Shown here: in pieces, positions 1-8,095 of the stretch
Numbering within the stretch: the first letter of the stretch is position 1
Layout of the letters: each line of letters opens with the position of its first letter
Origin: UMGS1279 sp045540715
Lineage (GTDB): Bacteria > Bacillota > Clostridia > Oscillospirales > Acutalibacteraceae
Length of the DNA stretch: 64,000 bases
Reading direction: 5' to 3'
Assembly: GCA_045540715.1 (NCBI GenBank)
Contig: JAZQHT010000001.1
Coordinates: 62,001-126,000, forward strand
Notes under the pieces: generated by a model
Databases searched by the model: none
What the model was told of the DNA's origin: nothing
The model's input: the letters and a program-made list of their open reading frames with translations, nothing else
Made by a program: the position numbers and the translations under genes

Positions 1-410
1 GCGCACTAACTATTGAAGCGTTTAAAAAGATTAAAGAAACAAATTTAAACTTTGTGGGCAATCTTGAAGGTAGTGATATGGTTTCGGGTTATGCTGACGT
101 TATAGTTACAGACGGCTTTTCGGGTAATATATTGCTTAAAAATACAGAAGCAGTTGGTAAAAAAGCTGTAGAAATTATTGAAAATCTTTTAGGTGAAAAT
201 AAAGAAATATTGGATAAAATTAAAACTGCAGTGTTTAAAGCTTTTGATTTTAATGCGCAAGGTGCTGCTACGTTTTTAGGCACCAAAAAAACTGTTTTAA
301 AAATGCATGGTTGTGCAAATATTAATACAGTTAAGGCTTCAATAGAACAAATTATTAGACTTGAAAATGCAAGTTTTTCTAAAGAAATGACAAAAGCATT
401 AACTGAATAA
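1..410 (+). CDS. plsX: Phosphate acyltransferase PlsX, C-terminal part (cut by window edge)
   Basis: The frame is open from base 3, so the visible 136 residues are the C-terminal 40 percent of a protein that normally has about 330. The stretch FVGNLEGSDMVSGYADVIVTDG, split here as FVGNLEGSD and ADVIVTDGFSGN, is the PlsX family signature, and the tail GAATFLGTKKTVLKMHG matches the family end. PlsX makes acyl-phosphate from acyl-ACP as the first step of phospholipid synthesis, at the membrane. An ATG at 54 is internal, not a start. It is followed by a strong terminator, so the minus-strand lipid genes beyond it are separate units. Confidence 0.9.
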   Translation, partial: ALTIEAFKKIKETNLNFVGNLEGSDMVSGYADVIVTDGFSGNILLKNTEAVGKKAVEIIENLLGENKEILDKIKTAVFKAFDFNAQGAATFLGTKKTVLKMHGCANINTVKASIEQIIRLENASFSKEMTKALTE

Positions 411-416
411 TAAAAA

Positions 417-450
417 ATAAAGACAAACATAATTTTATGTTTGTCTTTAT
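417..450. terminator. Bidirectional rho-independent terminator
   Basis: A 12-bp perfect stem, AAAGACAAACAT (419-430) with ATGTTTGTCTTT (437-448), has a 6-base loop and A/T runs on both sides. It lies between the convergent plsX and glycosyltransferase genes and can serve both strands. Confidence 0.85.
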
Positions 451-453
451 GTG

Positions 454-1479
454 TTATTCTACTCGCGAAATAGAAGAAACAAATATTAATTGATGGAAAA
501 AATACCTTAGTGGTATACAAATTATATATACCATATTAAAATTCAAGAATAAAGGTATATTAGGAATCATTAGTGCTATGTTTGAACACATTAAAGTATA
601 TACAAAGTAAGAAATGATTGAATATACAACGGTTGTAAGGTGTTCGTTTAATTTTATATGTTTAAAGAATATATATTGATTTAATAAAATTGAAGATAAT
701 AGCGATAATGCACCTGCAGTTGCAACCGTAAATTCAATATAATAATTATTGAAAATAAAATTAAAAATTAAAATTATAAGTTCTGCAAGCAAAAATGAAA
801 TTATAGTACCACGTGCTAAATAGAAAAGACTTTTATATATTCTTATCGTGTCTTTAACGGGGCTAAAATGAGATGAAGCGTTGTTTTCAATATAAATCGC
901 GTCAATTTCTAAAGTAGTAATTTTTAGGCCTTTTTTCGCAGCATAATAAAGTACGTTCATTTCATAATCATAATTATTTTTTTCAACTTCTATTAACCAA
1001 TCTAAATGACAAACGTTAAATCCGCGTAATCCCGATTGATTATCAGAAAGATAACGGTTGGTTAAAAGGGTATATACGATTTTAGATAAATCATTACCGA
1101 ATTTAGATCTGAAGGGTATTTTACCGGTGCGTTTTCTAACGGTTAATACAAACTTATTGCCCTTATGTAATAAATTATTTACTCTTACTACGTCTTCGGG
1201 TTTATGTTGCCCATCTGCATCGCAGGTTATAAAGTGTTTACACTTTGGGTAATTGGTTTTTATGTGCTTAAAACCTGCTTTTAATGCCGCGCCTTTACCG
1301 CAATTAGTTTCTAAGGTAACAATATCCGCAAGATCTTTTATTTCGGCAAAAATTTGTGAATAGTTTTCGCCGCTTCCATCATCAACTACCACCACCTTAA
1401 AGCCTGTGTCCACTAGTTTGTGAACAAGTGTTGGTAATTCTTTGTCCGGTTCATAAGCCGGAATTACAACAATATCCAT
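454..1479 (-). CDS. GT2 glycosyltransferase with C-terminal GtrA-like membrane domain
   Basis: The N-terminal 200 residues form a GT-A fold of the dolichol-phosphate-mannose-synthase type: VVVVDDGSG near 30, CDADGQHKPED near 86-96 (the DxD metal and nucleotide-sugar site), and a QSGLRGF motif near 145. From about residue 205 the protein has four hydrophobic segments typical of GtrA-family proteins. The family loads a sugar on a polyprenyl phosphate or transfers it to an envelope lipid; acceptor and sugar cannot be told from sequence. A GAGGA site precedes the ATG. The stop of the upstream hydrolase (1492) is 12 bases away, so the two are probably co-transcribed. Confidence 0.8.
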   Translation of the reverse strand: MDIVVIPAYEPDKELPTLVHKLVDTGFKVVVVDDGSGENYSQIFAEIKDLADIVTLETNCGKGAALKAGFKHIKTNYPKCKHFITCDADGQHKPEDVVRVNNLLHKGNKFVLTVRKRTGKIPFRSKFGNDLSKIVYTLLTNRYLSDNQSGLRGFNVCHLDWLIEVEKNNYDYEMNVLYYAAKKGLKITTLEIDAIYIENNASSHFSPVKDTIRIYKSLFYLARGTIISFLLAELIILIFNFIFNNYYIEFTVATAGALSLLSSILLNQYIFFKHIKLNEHLTTVVYSIISYFVYTLMCSNIALMIPNIPLFLNFNMVYIICIPLRYFFHQLIFVSSISRVE

Positions 1480-1491
1480 CTACATTCCTCA

Positions 1492-2436
1492 TTAATAAAT
1501 TATATCTGTTAAAAAACAGTTAATCTGTGCTATTAAATAATTGTTTGCCGTGCCGTCGTTATCAAAAAGTAAATTGGTGTGGCCTGAATTATTTTTATTA
1601 TCTATAATTAACGATTTTGCGTTACTTGAATTTTCATCTATGCAAGAAAGTATAGAAAATTTTTCAAGCGGAACGGTATCGTCGTTGGCTCCATGGACAA
1701 TAAGGGCCGGAACTTTGCTTTTTTCAATAATATTATCAGCTTTTAAATTTACTGTTTCTGGACTAAATAATAAAGATTGATATAGCCAAAGACAACCAAA
1801 ATTTCCGTATGCTAAGGGCCCTACGTACTTTGTTGCAGTACCAATTGTTGCATCCATAGCACTGTTAGCGCCGCTTATTGATATTATAGCTTTTACATTT
1901 TTATGATCTTTTATTGCACAACTAACGGCAAAACCACCGCGACTATGACCTAATAAAACAATGTTTTTGAATCCAAAATTGTCTCTAGTTTTTAAAAAAT
2001 CCAAGGCTGAATTTAAATCAAAAAGCTCTTGCGAAAAGCCGATAGAAGATTTACCCTCAGAACTGCAACAACCGGTGGCATTGAATGTAAAAATTGACCA
2101 ACCCAATTCTAATAGTTCTTTAGTTTGCCATAAATAACTATCTGCACAAGCGTTTTGTCCGGGTGCTATTACAATAAGTGTATCTTTATTTGAACTTTTT
2201 GCTCGATTTAAATAACCGCAAAGTAAGTTGTTGTTAGAATAAAACTTATATTCTTCTCTTTGAGATACAACTTCACTTAGTTCTTGCGGGATATCACTAA
2301 CGTTGCAATTATAACGTTTGAAAATTGAATCGTAAATAACTTTCGTTGTTATAAATGAAAGTATTGATAAAACTAATATTGTGGTAATAATAATTATCAA
2401 AGCCTTTTTAACTTTTTGTCTTTTAATAGACAACAT
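1492..2436 (-). CDS. Membrane-anchored alpha/beta hydrolase
   Basis: One N-terminal membrane segment (about residues 11-33) is followed by an alpha/beta hydrolase domain facing outside. The nucleophile elbow GHSRGG places the catalytic Ser near 165; the likely acid is in HGANDDTVP and the His in SGHTN near the C-terminus. The fold resembles dienelactone hydrolase and acyl-peptidase-like esterases; substrate unknown. The frame is open from a GTG at 2445, but the site GAGGTGA overlaps that GTG and sits correctly for the ATG at 2436, which I chose (314 residues). It is the first gene of a pair with the GT2 gene, and divergent with a second hydrolase only about 46 bases away. Confidence 0.75.
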   Translation of the reverse strand: MLSIKRQKVKKALIIIITTILVLSILSFITTKVIYDSIFKRYNCNVSDIPQELSEVVSQREEYKFYSNNNLLCGYLNRAKSSNKDTLIVIAPGQNACADSYLWQTKELLELGWSIFTFNATGCCSSEGKSSIGFSQELFDLNSALDFLKTRDNFGFKNIVLLGHSRGGFAVSCAIKDHKNVKAIISISGANSAMDATIGTATKYVGPLAYGNFGCLWLYQSLLFSPETVNLKADNIIEKSKVPALIVHGANDDTVPLEKFSILSCIDENSSNAKSLIIDNKNNSGHTNLLFDNDGTANNYLIAQINCFLTDIIY

Positions 2437-2482
2437 TATTATCACCTCATTTTTTAAATTTTAAACAGCGGGGGAAATATAA

Positions 2483-3457
2483 ATGCGGTTTAAGCCCAAC
2501 TTTCAATTGGAGATTGCAGATGAAAATAATTTTGCTTTAAATATTTCTAAAATTGAAGCAGAATTATATAAATATGTAAATGTTGGCCGATTTAATTCTT
2601 TTGATAACACGGAAATATATTATGAATACTTTCTAACAGAAGAAAGCAAGGGAAGTGTTATCATAGTACATGGATTAAGTGAGTTTACAAAAAAATTTTA
2701 CGAGTTTATTTATATACTTATCAATCAAGGTTACAATGTTTTCATATATGATCAGCGATGTCACGGCCTTTCTGAAAGGTTGACAAAACATAGGGATTTA
2801 CTACACGTTGATAGTTTTAATGACTACGTTAGAGATTTAGAATTTTTTATTGATAATATAGTTTTAAAAATTGAAAATAAACCATTATATTTATATTCAC
2901 ACTCAATGGGTGGTGCCATTTGCTCATTATACCTTGCAAAACATAGCAATAAAATTAAAAAAGCTATAATGTCGGCTCCGATGTTTGAGCCTACCGTTGG
3001 CAATGTTTCAGTAAAACTGGCTTTAGCTAGCGTAAAAATTGCTAAATTTTTCTGTGGTAAAAAAAGCAGATTTGCAGTATCTAAAGATTTTAATCCGGAA
3101 ATTACTTATAAAACAAAGCACGGTTCTAGCAGGGAACGCTTTAATTACAATATGAATTTGCGCAGAAATAATCCGATGTATCAATCAACACCCATGTCAA
3201 TAGGTTGGGTGCATAATTCATTAGTGGTTAATAAACAAATATTTAAAAAAGATGTTATTAATAATATCAATTGTCCTATTCTTGTATTTACCGCCGAAAA
3301 CGACGATACTGTTAGAAATGATTTACAATATCAATTTGCAAACAATGTTAAAAATTGCGAACTTGTAGTGCTTAAAAATACTACTCACTCTGTTTTAGCA
3401 AGCGACAAAGACACACTATTAGAAGTGATTAACAAAACTTTGAACTTTTTAAAATAA
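2483..3457 (+). CDS. Alpha/beta hydrolase, monoacylglycerol-lipase/lysophospholipase type
   Basis: A 324-residue soluble hydrolase of the Hydrolase_4 (serine aminopeptidase S33) family. Visible landmarks are the oxyanion loop VHGLSEFTKKF near 62, YDQRCHGLSE near 89, nucleophile elbow SHSMGG (Ser141), acid in TAENDDTVRND, and catalytic His in TTHSVLAS near the C-terminus. Family members cleave monoacylglycerols or lysophospholipids. A GGGGGA ribosome site lies 8 bases before the ATG. It converges on the DUF2953 gene with no spacer at all: its TAA ends at 3457 and the opposite stop begins at 3458. The neighbourhood of acyltransferases supports a lipid role, which is inference. Confidence 0.78.
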   Translation: MRFKPNFQLEIADENNFALNISKIEAELYKYVNVGRFNSFDNTEIYYEYFLTEESKGSVIIVHGLSEFTKKFYEFIYILINQGYNVFIYDQRCHGLSERLTKHRDLLHVDSFNDYVRDLEFFIDNIVLKIENKPLYLYSHSMGGAICSLYLAKHSNKIKKAIMSAPMFEPTVGNVSVKLALASVKIAKFFCGKKSRFAVSKDFNPEITYKTKHGSSRERFNYNMNLRRNNPMYQSTPMSIGWVHNSLVVNKQIFKKDVINNINCPILVFTAENDDTVRNDLQYQFANNVKNCELVVLKNTTHSVLASDKDTLLEVINKTLNFLK

Positions 3458-4075
3458 TTATTTGTTTGCAGCTTCTTGCAAATCCCTTTGTGCTTCTTCG
3501 TAAGCCGCTTTGAATAATGCAGATATTAATCGACCAACACGAACAACAAGCAGTATATCACATTTAAAACTGCCGTCGATTGCTTCGTAATCACACGAAA
3601 TATTAACGTTGGTTGCATTATCTTTATATTTAATTAAAGATTGAATAATACCAATAATAGGGTAGACTACGGCACAACATTTTCCATAAGTTAGTGCGGT
3701 TTCGGCAGCGTCGCCTTCGGCACACACAATGTTAATATTAAATGTTTTTGCAGTGCATTGTTGCAAAAGTTTAATTAAAATTTTTATAACGTCAGAAATT
3801 AAATCTAAATTATATTTTATAACCTTGAAAAAGCTATTTTCTTTAATATCTTTTTTAAGGTTTTCTGTTTCTAATCTTGAAATACCTGAAACTTTTTTTA
3901 CCGTTTTTAAAATAGGATTATTAGGATCGGGATTTTCACCGTAGGTTTTGTTTAGAAATTTATATCTAAATATCAACTCACCATTATCATCTGTTTTTAT
4001 AATTATATAAACGGGTAGCATACAAATAATAAAAATAATTAAAGCAATAAAAGCTAAAATATATATAAATATCAT
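3458..4075 (-). CDS. DUF2953 family membrane-anchored protein
   Basis: It begins with one strong membrane helix (residues 1-25), followed by a charged linker and a domain containing YGKCCAVVYPIIGIIQSLI and a C-terminal beta-rich part. This layout and the G-(K)-ccavvypi stretch match DUF2953 proteins, common in Firmicutes and often found near ytfJ-type sporulation genes; the molecular function is unknown. No ytfJ or scpB is adjacent here. An AGGTGG site precedes the ATG, and only 22 bases separate it from the LRAT-like gene upstream, so it may be the last gene of the acyltransferase operon. Confidence 0.7.
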   Translation of the reverse strand: MIFIYILAFIALIIFIICMLPVYIIIKTDDNGELIFRYKFLNKTYGENPDPNNPILKTVKKVSGISRLETENLKKDIKENSFFKVIKYNLDLISDVIKILIKLLQQCTAKTFNINIVCAEGDAAETALTYGKCCAVVYPIIGIIQSLIKYKDNATNVNISCDYEAIDGSFKCDILLVVRVGRLISALFKAAYEEAQRDLQEAANK

Positions 4076-4097
4076 TTTTACACCACCTATTAATAAA

Positions 4098-4514
4098 TTA
4101 TTTATCTGATAATTTTAATTTTCTTCTAAGTTTTTCTCTTACAGAGTTTATAAAGTTTGAATTACTTTCTCCAAACACGCAACTATTTACAAAATGCTCA
4201 CAGTTATTATGAAGAATATCATATCCATTTTCGCCTATACGACTTCTTGCAATTTCAATAATTTCTTTAGTGCTTCTCATTTTATCTTTTTCTGCTTTGT
4301 TTGGCACACCGACTTCAATTTCACCACCTGCAGAAAGAAAGTCTTCAACCTTTGTTGAAAGCACAAAAATTTCATTTGCAGGTTTACCCAGATCATTAGG
4401 AAGACCAAATTGAATTATTTCATCTTCACTTATAAAAATCCCGTAATGATGATAAAAACTAACTTTGGTTCTTATTATATTGCCCGTCTGTGGAGTGTCT
4501 ATAATCCACTGCAT
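4098..4514 (-). CDS. LRAT-like (NC domain) acyltransferase
   Basis: A small 138-residue protein with the two landmarks of the lecithin-retinol acyltransferase/H-rev107 fold, which is NlpC/P60-like: an early HHYGIFI strand (His 22-23) and a later NNCEHFVN helix that carries the nucleophilic Cys. Vertebrate relatives act through a thioester acyl-enzyme, as phospholipases or N-acyltransferases. A second His found in the animal enzymes (in a segment like VVHLAP) seems to be Gln here (EIIQFGLP). It overlaps the ACP gene by one base (TAATG style) and closes the run of acyl-handling genes. I infer that it moves an acyl chain to an amine or removes one; the substrate is unknown. Confidence 0.72.
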   Translation of the reverse strand: MQWIIDTPQTGNIIRTKVSFYHHYGIFISEDEIIQFGLPNDLGKPANEIFVLSTKVEDFLSAGGEIEVGVPNKAEKDKMRSTKEIIEIARSRIGENGYDILHNNCEHFVNSCVFGESNSNFINSVREKLRRKLKLSDK

Positions 4515-4753
4515 TATTTACACTTCTTTTCTATAATTGAAATAACGTCGTTAACAGTTCTTATTTCTGCAAAATCATCATTTACGAATTTAATATTAAA
4601 TTCTTCTTCAATAGCTAGTGCCATATATAATATACCAATTGAATTAATACCAATATCTTCTACAAGCAAACTGCTTGTAGAAATGTTTGAAGTATCAATT
4701 TCGTTATCAAACACGGCGTTAAATACTTTTATAAGTCTTTCAAAAGTGTTCAT
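4514..4753 (-). CDS. Free acyl carrier protein
   Basis: A 79-residue acidic helical protein with the 4-phosphopantetheine site DIGINSIG (Ser near 37 in the usual DSL position) and the following LYMALAIEEEFNI helix. It is not the fatty-acid-synthesis AcpP by context: the surrounding genes are an adenylating enzyme with its own carrier domain and two acyltransferases. One base separates it from the PlsC gene upstream and it overlaps the LRAT-like gene downstream by one, so it is translationally coupled. It probably holds the acyl chain between activation and transfer. Confidence 0.85.
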   Translation of the reverse strand: MNTFERLIKVFNAVFDNEIDTSNISTSSLLVEDIGINSIGILYMALAIEEEFNIKFVNDDFAEIRTVNDVISIIEKKCK

Positions 4754-4754
4754 A

Positions 4755-5417
4755 TTATTTCTCCATAATATTATAATTTGCGCTTTTACATTTATTTAAT
4801 TCACTAACAAGCCTATCGGTTACGGCGTTAATATCTTTTGTAGTTGGAAATTTAGATTTACAAATATCAGATGGATAAATGGTTTCACCAATAATAACAA
4901 GTTTTCTTTTATACCACTTATTTTTTGGCACGATGTATATGGGTACGATGGGTACGTTTGCTCTTATAGCCATCAGTACAGCACCAGATTTTACATTATC
5001 AATATCATCGTCTTTGTGTATACCGCCTTGGGGGAATATTGTTAAAAGATAACCTTCTTTAAGTTTTGTAATTGACTTATTTATAGCTTCAATATCGGCA
5101 AGATTTCTATCAATTCTTATTCCGCCAATGCCTTTTAATAATAAAGAACGCAATTTGCCTTGCATAACAATTTCGGCAATCAAAAAATGCATTCTTCTAT
5201 ACCAAAATGTTATACCAACAATAAAAGGATCTGCAAATGAAGTGTGGTTAGCTGCAATTATGGCGCCGCCCTTTATTTTTTTTGTGTATTTTTCACCATT
5301 TGTGGTTAGCCGCTTAATTCTAAAAATAGGAATTAGCACGGCAGATACAATACGCGCTACGTCCATTGGTAATTTTTTAAAACTAAATAGGGGATGGGCT
5401 GTATTTTTATTTTTCAT
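4755..5417 (-). CDS. PlsC-like 1-acylglycerol-3-phosphate acyltransferase (copy 2 of operon)
   Basis: A 220-residue LPLAT-family protein. The catalytic HX4D box is NHTSFADPF near residue 57 and the acceptor-binding motif is FPQGG near 129 (usually FPEGTRS); an IPIYIVP segment follows. Family members acylate the sn-2 position of lysophosphatidate at the membrane. The Gln in FPQGG in place of FPEG, also seen in its neighbour, marks these two as a side branch rather than housekeeping PlsC. It overlaps the upstream PlsC-like gene by 11 bases, and the two share only the family motifs, so they look like diverged paralogues rather than a recent duplication. Confidence 0.85.
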   Translation of the reverse strand: MKNKNTAHPLFSFKKLPMDVARIVSAVLIPIFRIKRLTTNGEKYTKKIKGGAIIAANHTSFADPFIVGITFWYRRMHFLIAEIVMQGKLRSLLLKGIGGIRIDRNLADIEAINKSITKLKEGYLLTIFPQGGIHKDDDIDNVKSGAVLMAIRANVPIVPIYIVPKNKWYKRKLVIIGETIYPSDICKSKFPTTKDINAVTDRLVSELNKCKSANYNIMEK

Positions 5418-6039
5418 TTAATAACTCCTTTAGACCCATAACCTTTTCTTCTAAAACTTTTGTTAAGTGCTCAATTTGAGCGTTTTCATCTAAACCATCA
5501 ATGATATAATCATTTAAGTATAATGGCTTCCCAATACAAACCTTTGTGCGTTTAAATATACCATAATTACCATCTGTAAATACAGGAATAATAGGAGCAT
5601 CGGTGTGCATAGCGATAAAAGCAGTGCTTGTAGTAAACGGCCACTGTTTGCCCGGAATTGGCAATCTTGCTTGAGGAAAAACACCTAACGTTCCTTTGTT
5701 GTCAAGAAGTTCTAATGAATTGCTAACAAAAGAAAAATCTTTACTGTCGCGGTCAACCATAATTCCGCCAATTGCATTTAAGAAAAAGGCAAATGCTTTG
5801 CTTTTATTATATAAAACTTCAGCCATTAAAAATCTAATTGTTCTAAATGGAAAAACTAAAACCCAAAGAACAAAGTCTAATAATGATGTGTGATTTGAAA
5901 CAATAATGCAAGGACGTGGTAAATATTTTGCTTCATTATTTTCTTTATAAATTTTTGGTTTAAATAGAATTAGGGCAGGTAGCAGACCTGTAATTTTAAC
6001 AAAACCTAGAAATAAGTTAATAAAAAATTTATTCTTCAT
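5407..6039 (-). CDS. PlsC-like acyltransferase (copy 1 of operon)
   Basis: A 210-residue LPLAT-family acyltransferase: HX4D box NHTSLLDF near residue 49, motif FPQARLP near 123 (in place of FPEGTRS), GGIMVDR near 91. One hydrophobic segment lies at the N-terminus. Its start lies one base after the stop of the adenylating enzyme and its end overlaps the second PlsC-like gene. Having two paralogues between an acyl-activating enzyme and a carrier protein suggests two successive acyl transfers to one acceptor, for example both positions of a glycerol or of another head group. That role is inferred from order only. Confidence 0.85.
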   Translation of the reverse strand: MKNKFFINLFLGFVKITGLLPALILFKPKIYKENNEAKYLPRPCIIVSNHTSLLDFVLWVLVFPFRTIRFLMAEVLYNKSKAFAFFLNAIGGIMVDRDSKDFSFVSNSLELLDNKGTLGVFPQARLPIPGKQWPFTTSTAFIAMHTDAPIIPVFTDGNYGIFKRTKVCIGKPLYLNDYIIDGLDENAQIEHLTKVLEEKVMGLKELLNEK

Positions 6040-6040
6040 T

Positions 6041-7954
6041 TTATATGTGCTTAGAAACGTATTCGCAGAGTTCTTTTAATGTGTAACAATATTTATCTGT
6101 TTCAGAATAGTCGTTTATAGAAAACTTTTCAGAAATGCGTGTAATAATTGTAAAATATTGAATACTTGTTGCCCCTAGATCATAAAAAATGTGGTCGTTA
6201 ATGCCAACATCGGTTTGATTAATACCAACAGTATCTGCGATAATATTTGATATTTCGTTCAATAATATTGGGTTAATCTCATCATTATCAGAGGTTTTCA
6301 TATCTGCAAACGATATTAGTTCTACTTCTCCATTATTAATTTTTTTGATTAATTGTGTTCTGCTTACTTTAACTGCATTTTCTGATGCCAGTGGATTTGT
6401 GGTAAAGTAAAAGTTTTTAATTGAAAATGTTTTTGGTAAAGTATTGTTAATACTATAGGCTTCTTCACGAATGCACTGAATTTTATCATTAGAAATATAT
6501 GGCGTAATTTGAACTATCATTGATAAAACTTGTCCATTTTCACCACTAAGACCTAAAACGGAAAATGCAAGCGCATCTTTAAGCTCAAACATTTTTTCAA
6601 TACTGTCCGGGTTAATGTTTTCGCCGTTTTCACCAATAACAACATCTGATTGTCTTCCGAGTATAAAATATCTTCCGTTTTCACACTTCATATTGTCGCC
6701 TGTGTGAAACCAATCATCAAGTGTAATTTCTTTTCCGTTTATTAATTTTTTAGTACATAGTGAACTGCCTTTAACGAGCAGAATACCATCGTCATTAATT
6801 TTATATTGTACAGAACTAAAAGGCATACCGATTGAATTTAAATTTCTCAATTTTGGCTTTCTACCAAGCTCAACCGATGTAATACCAATTTCGCTCATAC
6901 CATAGCCGTTATATATGCTGTATCCTATTCCATTTAAAAGCTCTAAGGTTGAGTCTTTAATATAGCTACCGCCGTTAATACAAAACATTACAGATTTACC
7001 AAACACTTTACCAGTAACTTCCGACATAATTAGTTTAGATAAATCGGCGCCAAAACTTGGGAAAATATTTTGTATAGCAGTACAGCACTTTATGCCTTTT
7101 ATAAGTTTGTTATATTTCTTTTCACCGGCAGATTTTACAGTGCTTAGTATATTCTTTTCAATTGTGTGCCAAAGCAAAGGTACTGCAAAAACGTGTGTAA
7201 CGTGATGCCTTTTGCAAGTGTTTAAAATAGTATCTGCCGAATAATTACGTAAGAACACCAAAGTTCTGCCAAAAAAGGTAAACCAGAAATATACGGCAAA
7301 TAGTCCAAAAATATGATAGAAGGGTAGAAAAGCAAGTATTTTTAGTTGACCTTTGTAATGTCTTACTATTCTGGGTTCAAGTTTTATAATTTTTTTAAAG
7401 TTTAAAATTTGTTCAGCAATTTGATAACCGGTGTAAAAACACACAACTTCGTTCATAGAAGTGGCGCTTGAAGAAAACGCAATTTCGTTTTCAAAGTTAT
7501 CTAATGATATTTCTTTTTTGCTGTATAAACTAGAAATCTGCAAAATTTTCGCATCTAAATCAATGTTATCGTGAGCAATAATATGCTTTATATCAAGCCT
7601 TTTTATAATTCCGTTTGAAAGGGAAGACGGATATTTAAGGTTAATTAAGTAAGGCTTATTGCCGCTCATAAGAATTGCCCAAAATGCAATTATCCAATCG
7701 ACCGAGTTATCAATGGCAAGGCCAATATAACTATGATTTGGTCCAATCTTTTCGTATAGTCCACTAGCAACAGATGAAATTTTCTTAGCCACTTCTCCAT
7801 AAGTTTCGCGTTTAATTCTAAAACCATCATTATATTCACAAAGAATCAGTTCTTCATTAGAAAACATAATTTTGTAAATATCGCAAAGAGTTTTCTGAGA
7901 ATTTTCAAGCAGTGAACTATTTGTTTTAAGTATTTTCTTAATATATTGCTTCAT
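6041..7954 (-). CDS. Acyl-adenylating enzyme fused to C-terminal acyl carrier domain
   Basis: A 637-residue ANL-superfamily (acyl-CoA synthetase/NRPS adenylation) protein. Recognisable core motifs are YGMSE (351-355), WFHTGD (415-420), ILGRQSDVVIGENGENI (431-447) and the C-terminal catalytic Lys near 529 in NAVKVSR. A carrier domain spans 560-637 with attachment Ser597 in DLGATSIQY. The usual glycine-rich phosphate loop SGTTGxPKG is replaced by SSSATSMNEV at 161-170, so adenylation should be tested rather than assumed. It heads the operon behind a good promoter with a GAGGG ribosome site. Likely role: activate a fatty or other carboxylic acid and load it on its own carrier domain. Confidence 0.8.
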   Translation of the reverse strand: MKQYIKKILKTNSSLLENSQKTLCDIYKIMFSNEELILCEYNDGFRIKRETYGEVAKKISSVASGLYEKIGPNHSYIGLAIDNSVDWIIAFWAILMSGNKPYLINLKYPSSLSNGIIKRLDIKHIIAHDNIDLDAKILQISSLYSKKEISLDNFENEIAFSSSATSMNEVVCFYTGYQIAEQILNFKKIIKLEPRIVRHYKGQLKILAFLPFYHIFGLFAVYFWFTFFGRTLVFLRNYSADTILNTCKRHHVTHVFAVPLLWHTIEKNILSTVKSAGEKKYNKLIKGIKCCTAIQNIFPSFGADLSKLIMSEVTGKVFGKSVMFCINGGSYIKDSTLELLNGIGYSIYNGYGMSEIGITSVELGRKPKLRNLNSIGMPFSSVQYKINDDGILLVKGSSLCTKKLINGKEITLDDWFHTGDNMKCENGRYFILGRQSDVVIGENGENINPDSIEKMFELKDALAFSVLGLSGENGQVLSMIVQITPYISNDKIQCIREEAYSINNTLPKTFSIKNFYFTTNPLASENAVKVSRTQLIKKINNGEVELISFADMKTSDNDEINPILLNEISNIIADTVGINQTDVGINDHIFYDLGATSIQYFTIITRISEKFSINDYSETDKYCYTLKELCEYVSKHI

Positions 7955-7992
7955 TTTGCCCTCAACTTTTTACTACATAAAAATACATAATA

Positions 7993-8021
7993 ATTATATA
8001 ACATTACTTTTTACATTTCAA
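7993..8021 (-). promoter_or_regulatory. Sigma-A-type promoter of the acyltransferase operon
   Basis: Read on the minus strand, TTGAAA (8021-8016) and TATAAT (7998-7993) are separated by 17 bases, ending about 38 bases before the ATG at 7954. It would drive the ligase-PlsC-PlsC-ACP-LRAT operon. Confidence 0.6.
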
Positions 8022-8045
8022 GGTATAAATATTAATATAAACGTA

Positions 8046-8074
8046 TTGTTAAAATTTTTATATAGTGATATAAT
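8046..8074 (+). promoter_or_regulatory. Extended -10 promoter of the flavin reductase gene
   Basis: TTGTTA (8046-8051), 17-base spacer, TGATATAAT with TATAAT at 8069-8074. It is divergent from the acyltransferase operon promoter; the two -35 boxes are about 24 bases apart. Confidence 0.55.
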
Positions 8075-8095
8075 TCAAATAAGGAGTTGAATTAT

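Noticed and set aside
4410..4799. 129-residue plus-strand frame opposite the ACP gene
   Set aside because: The ACP and LRAT-like frames on the other strand carry clear family motifs; this frame has none.
4755..6039. Recent tandem duplication of the two PlsC-like genes
   Set aside because: They share only family motifs (NHTS, FPQ) and differ elsewhere, so they are old paralogues.
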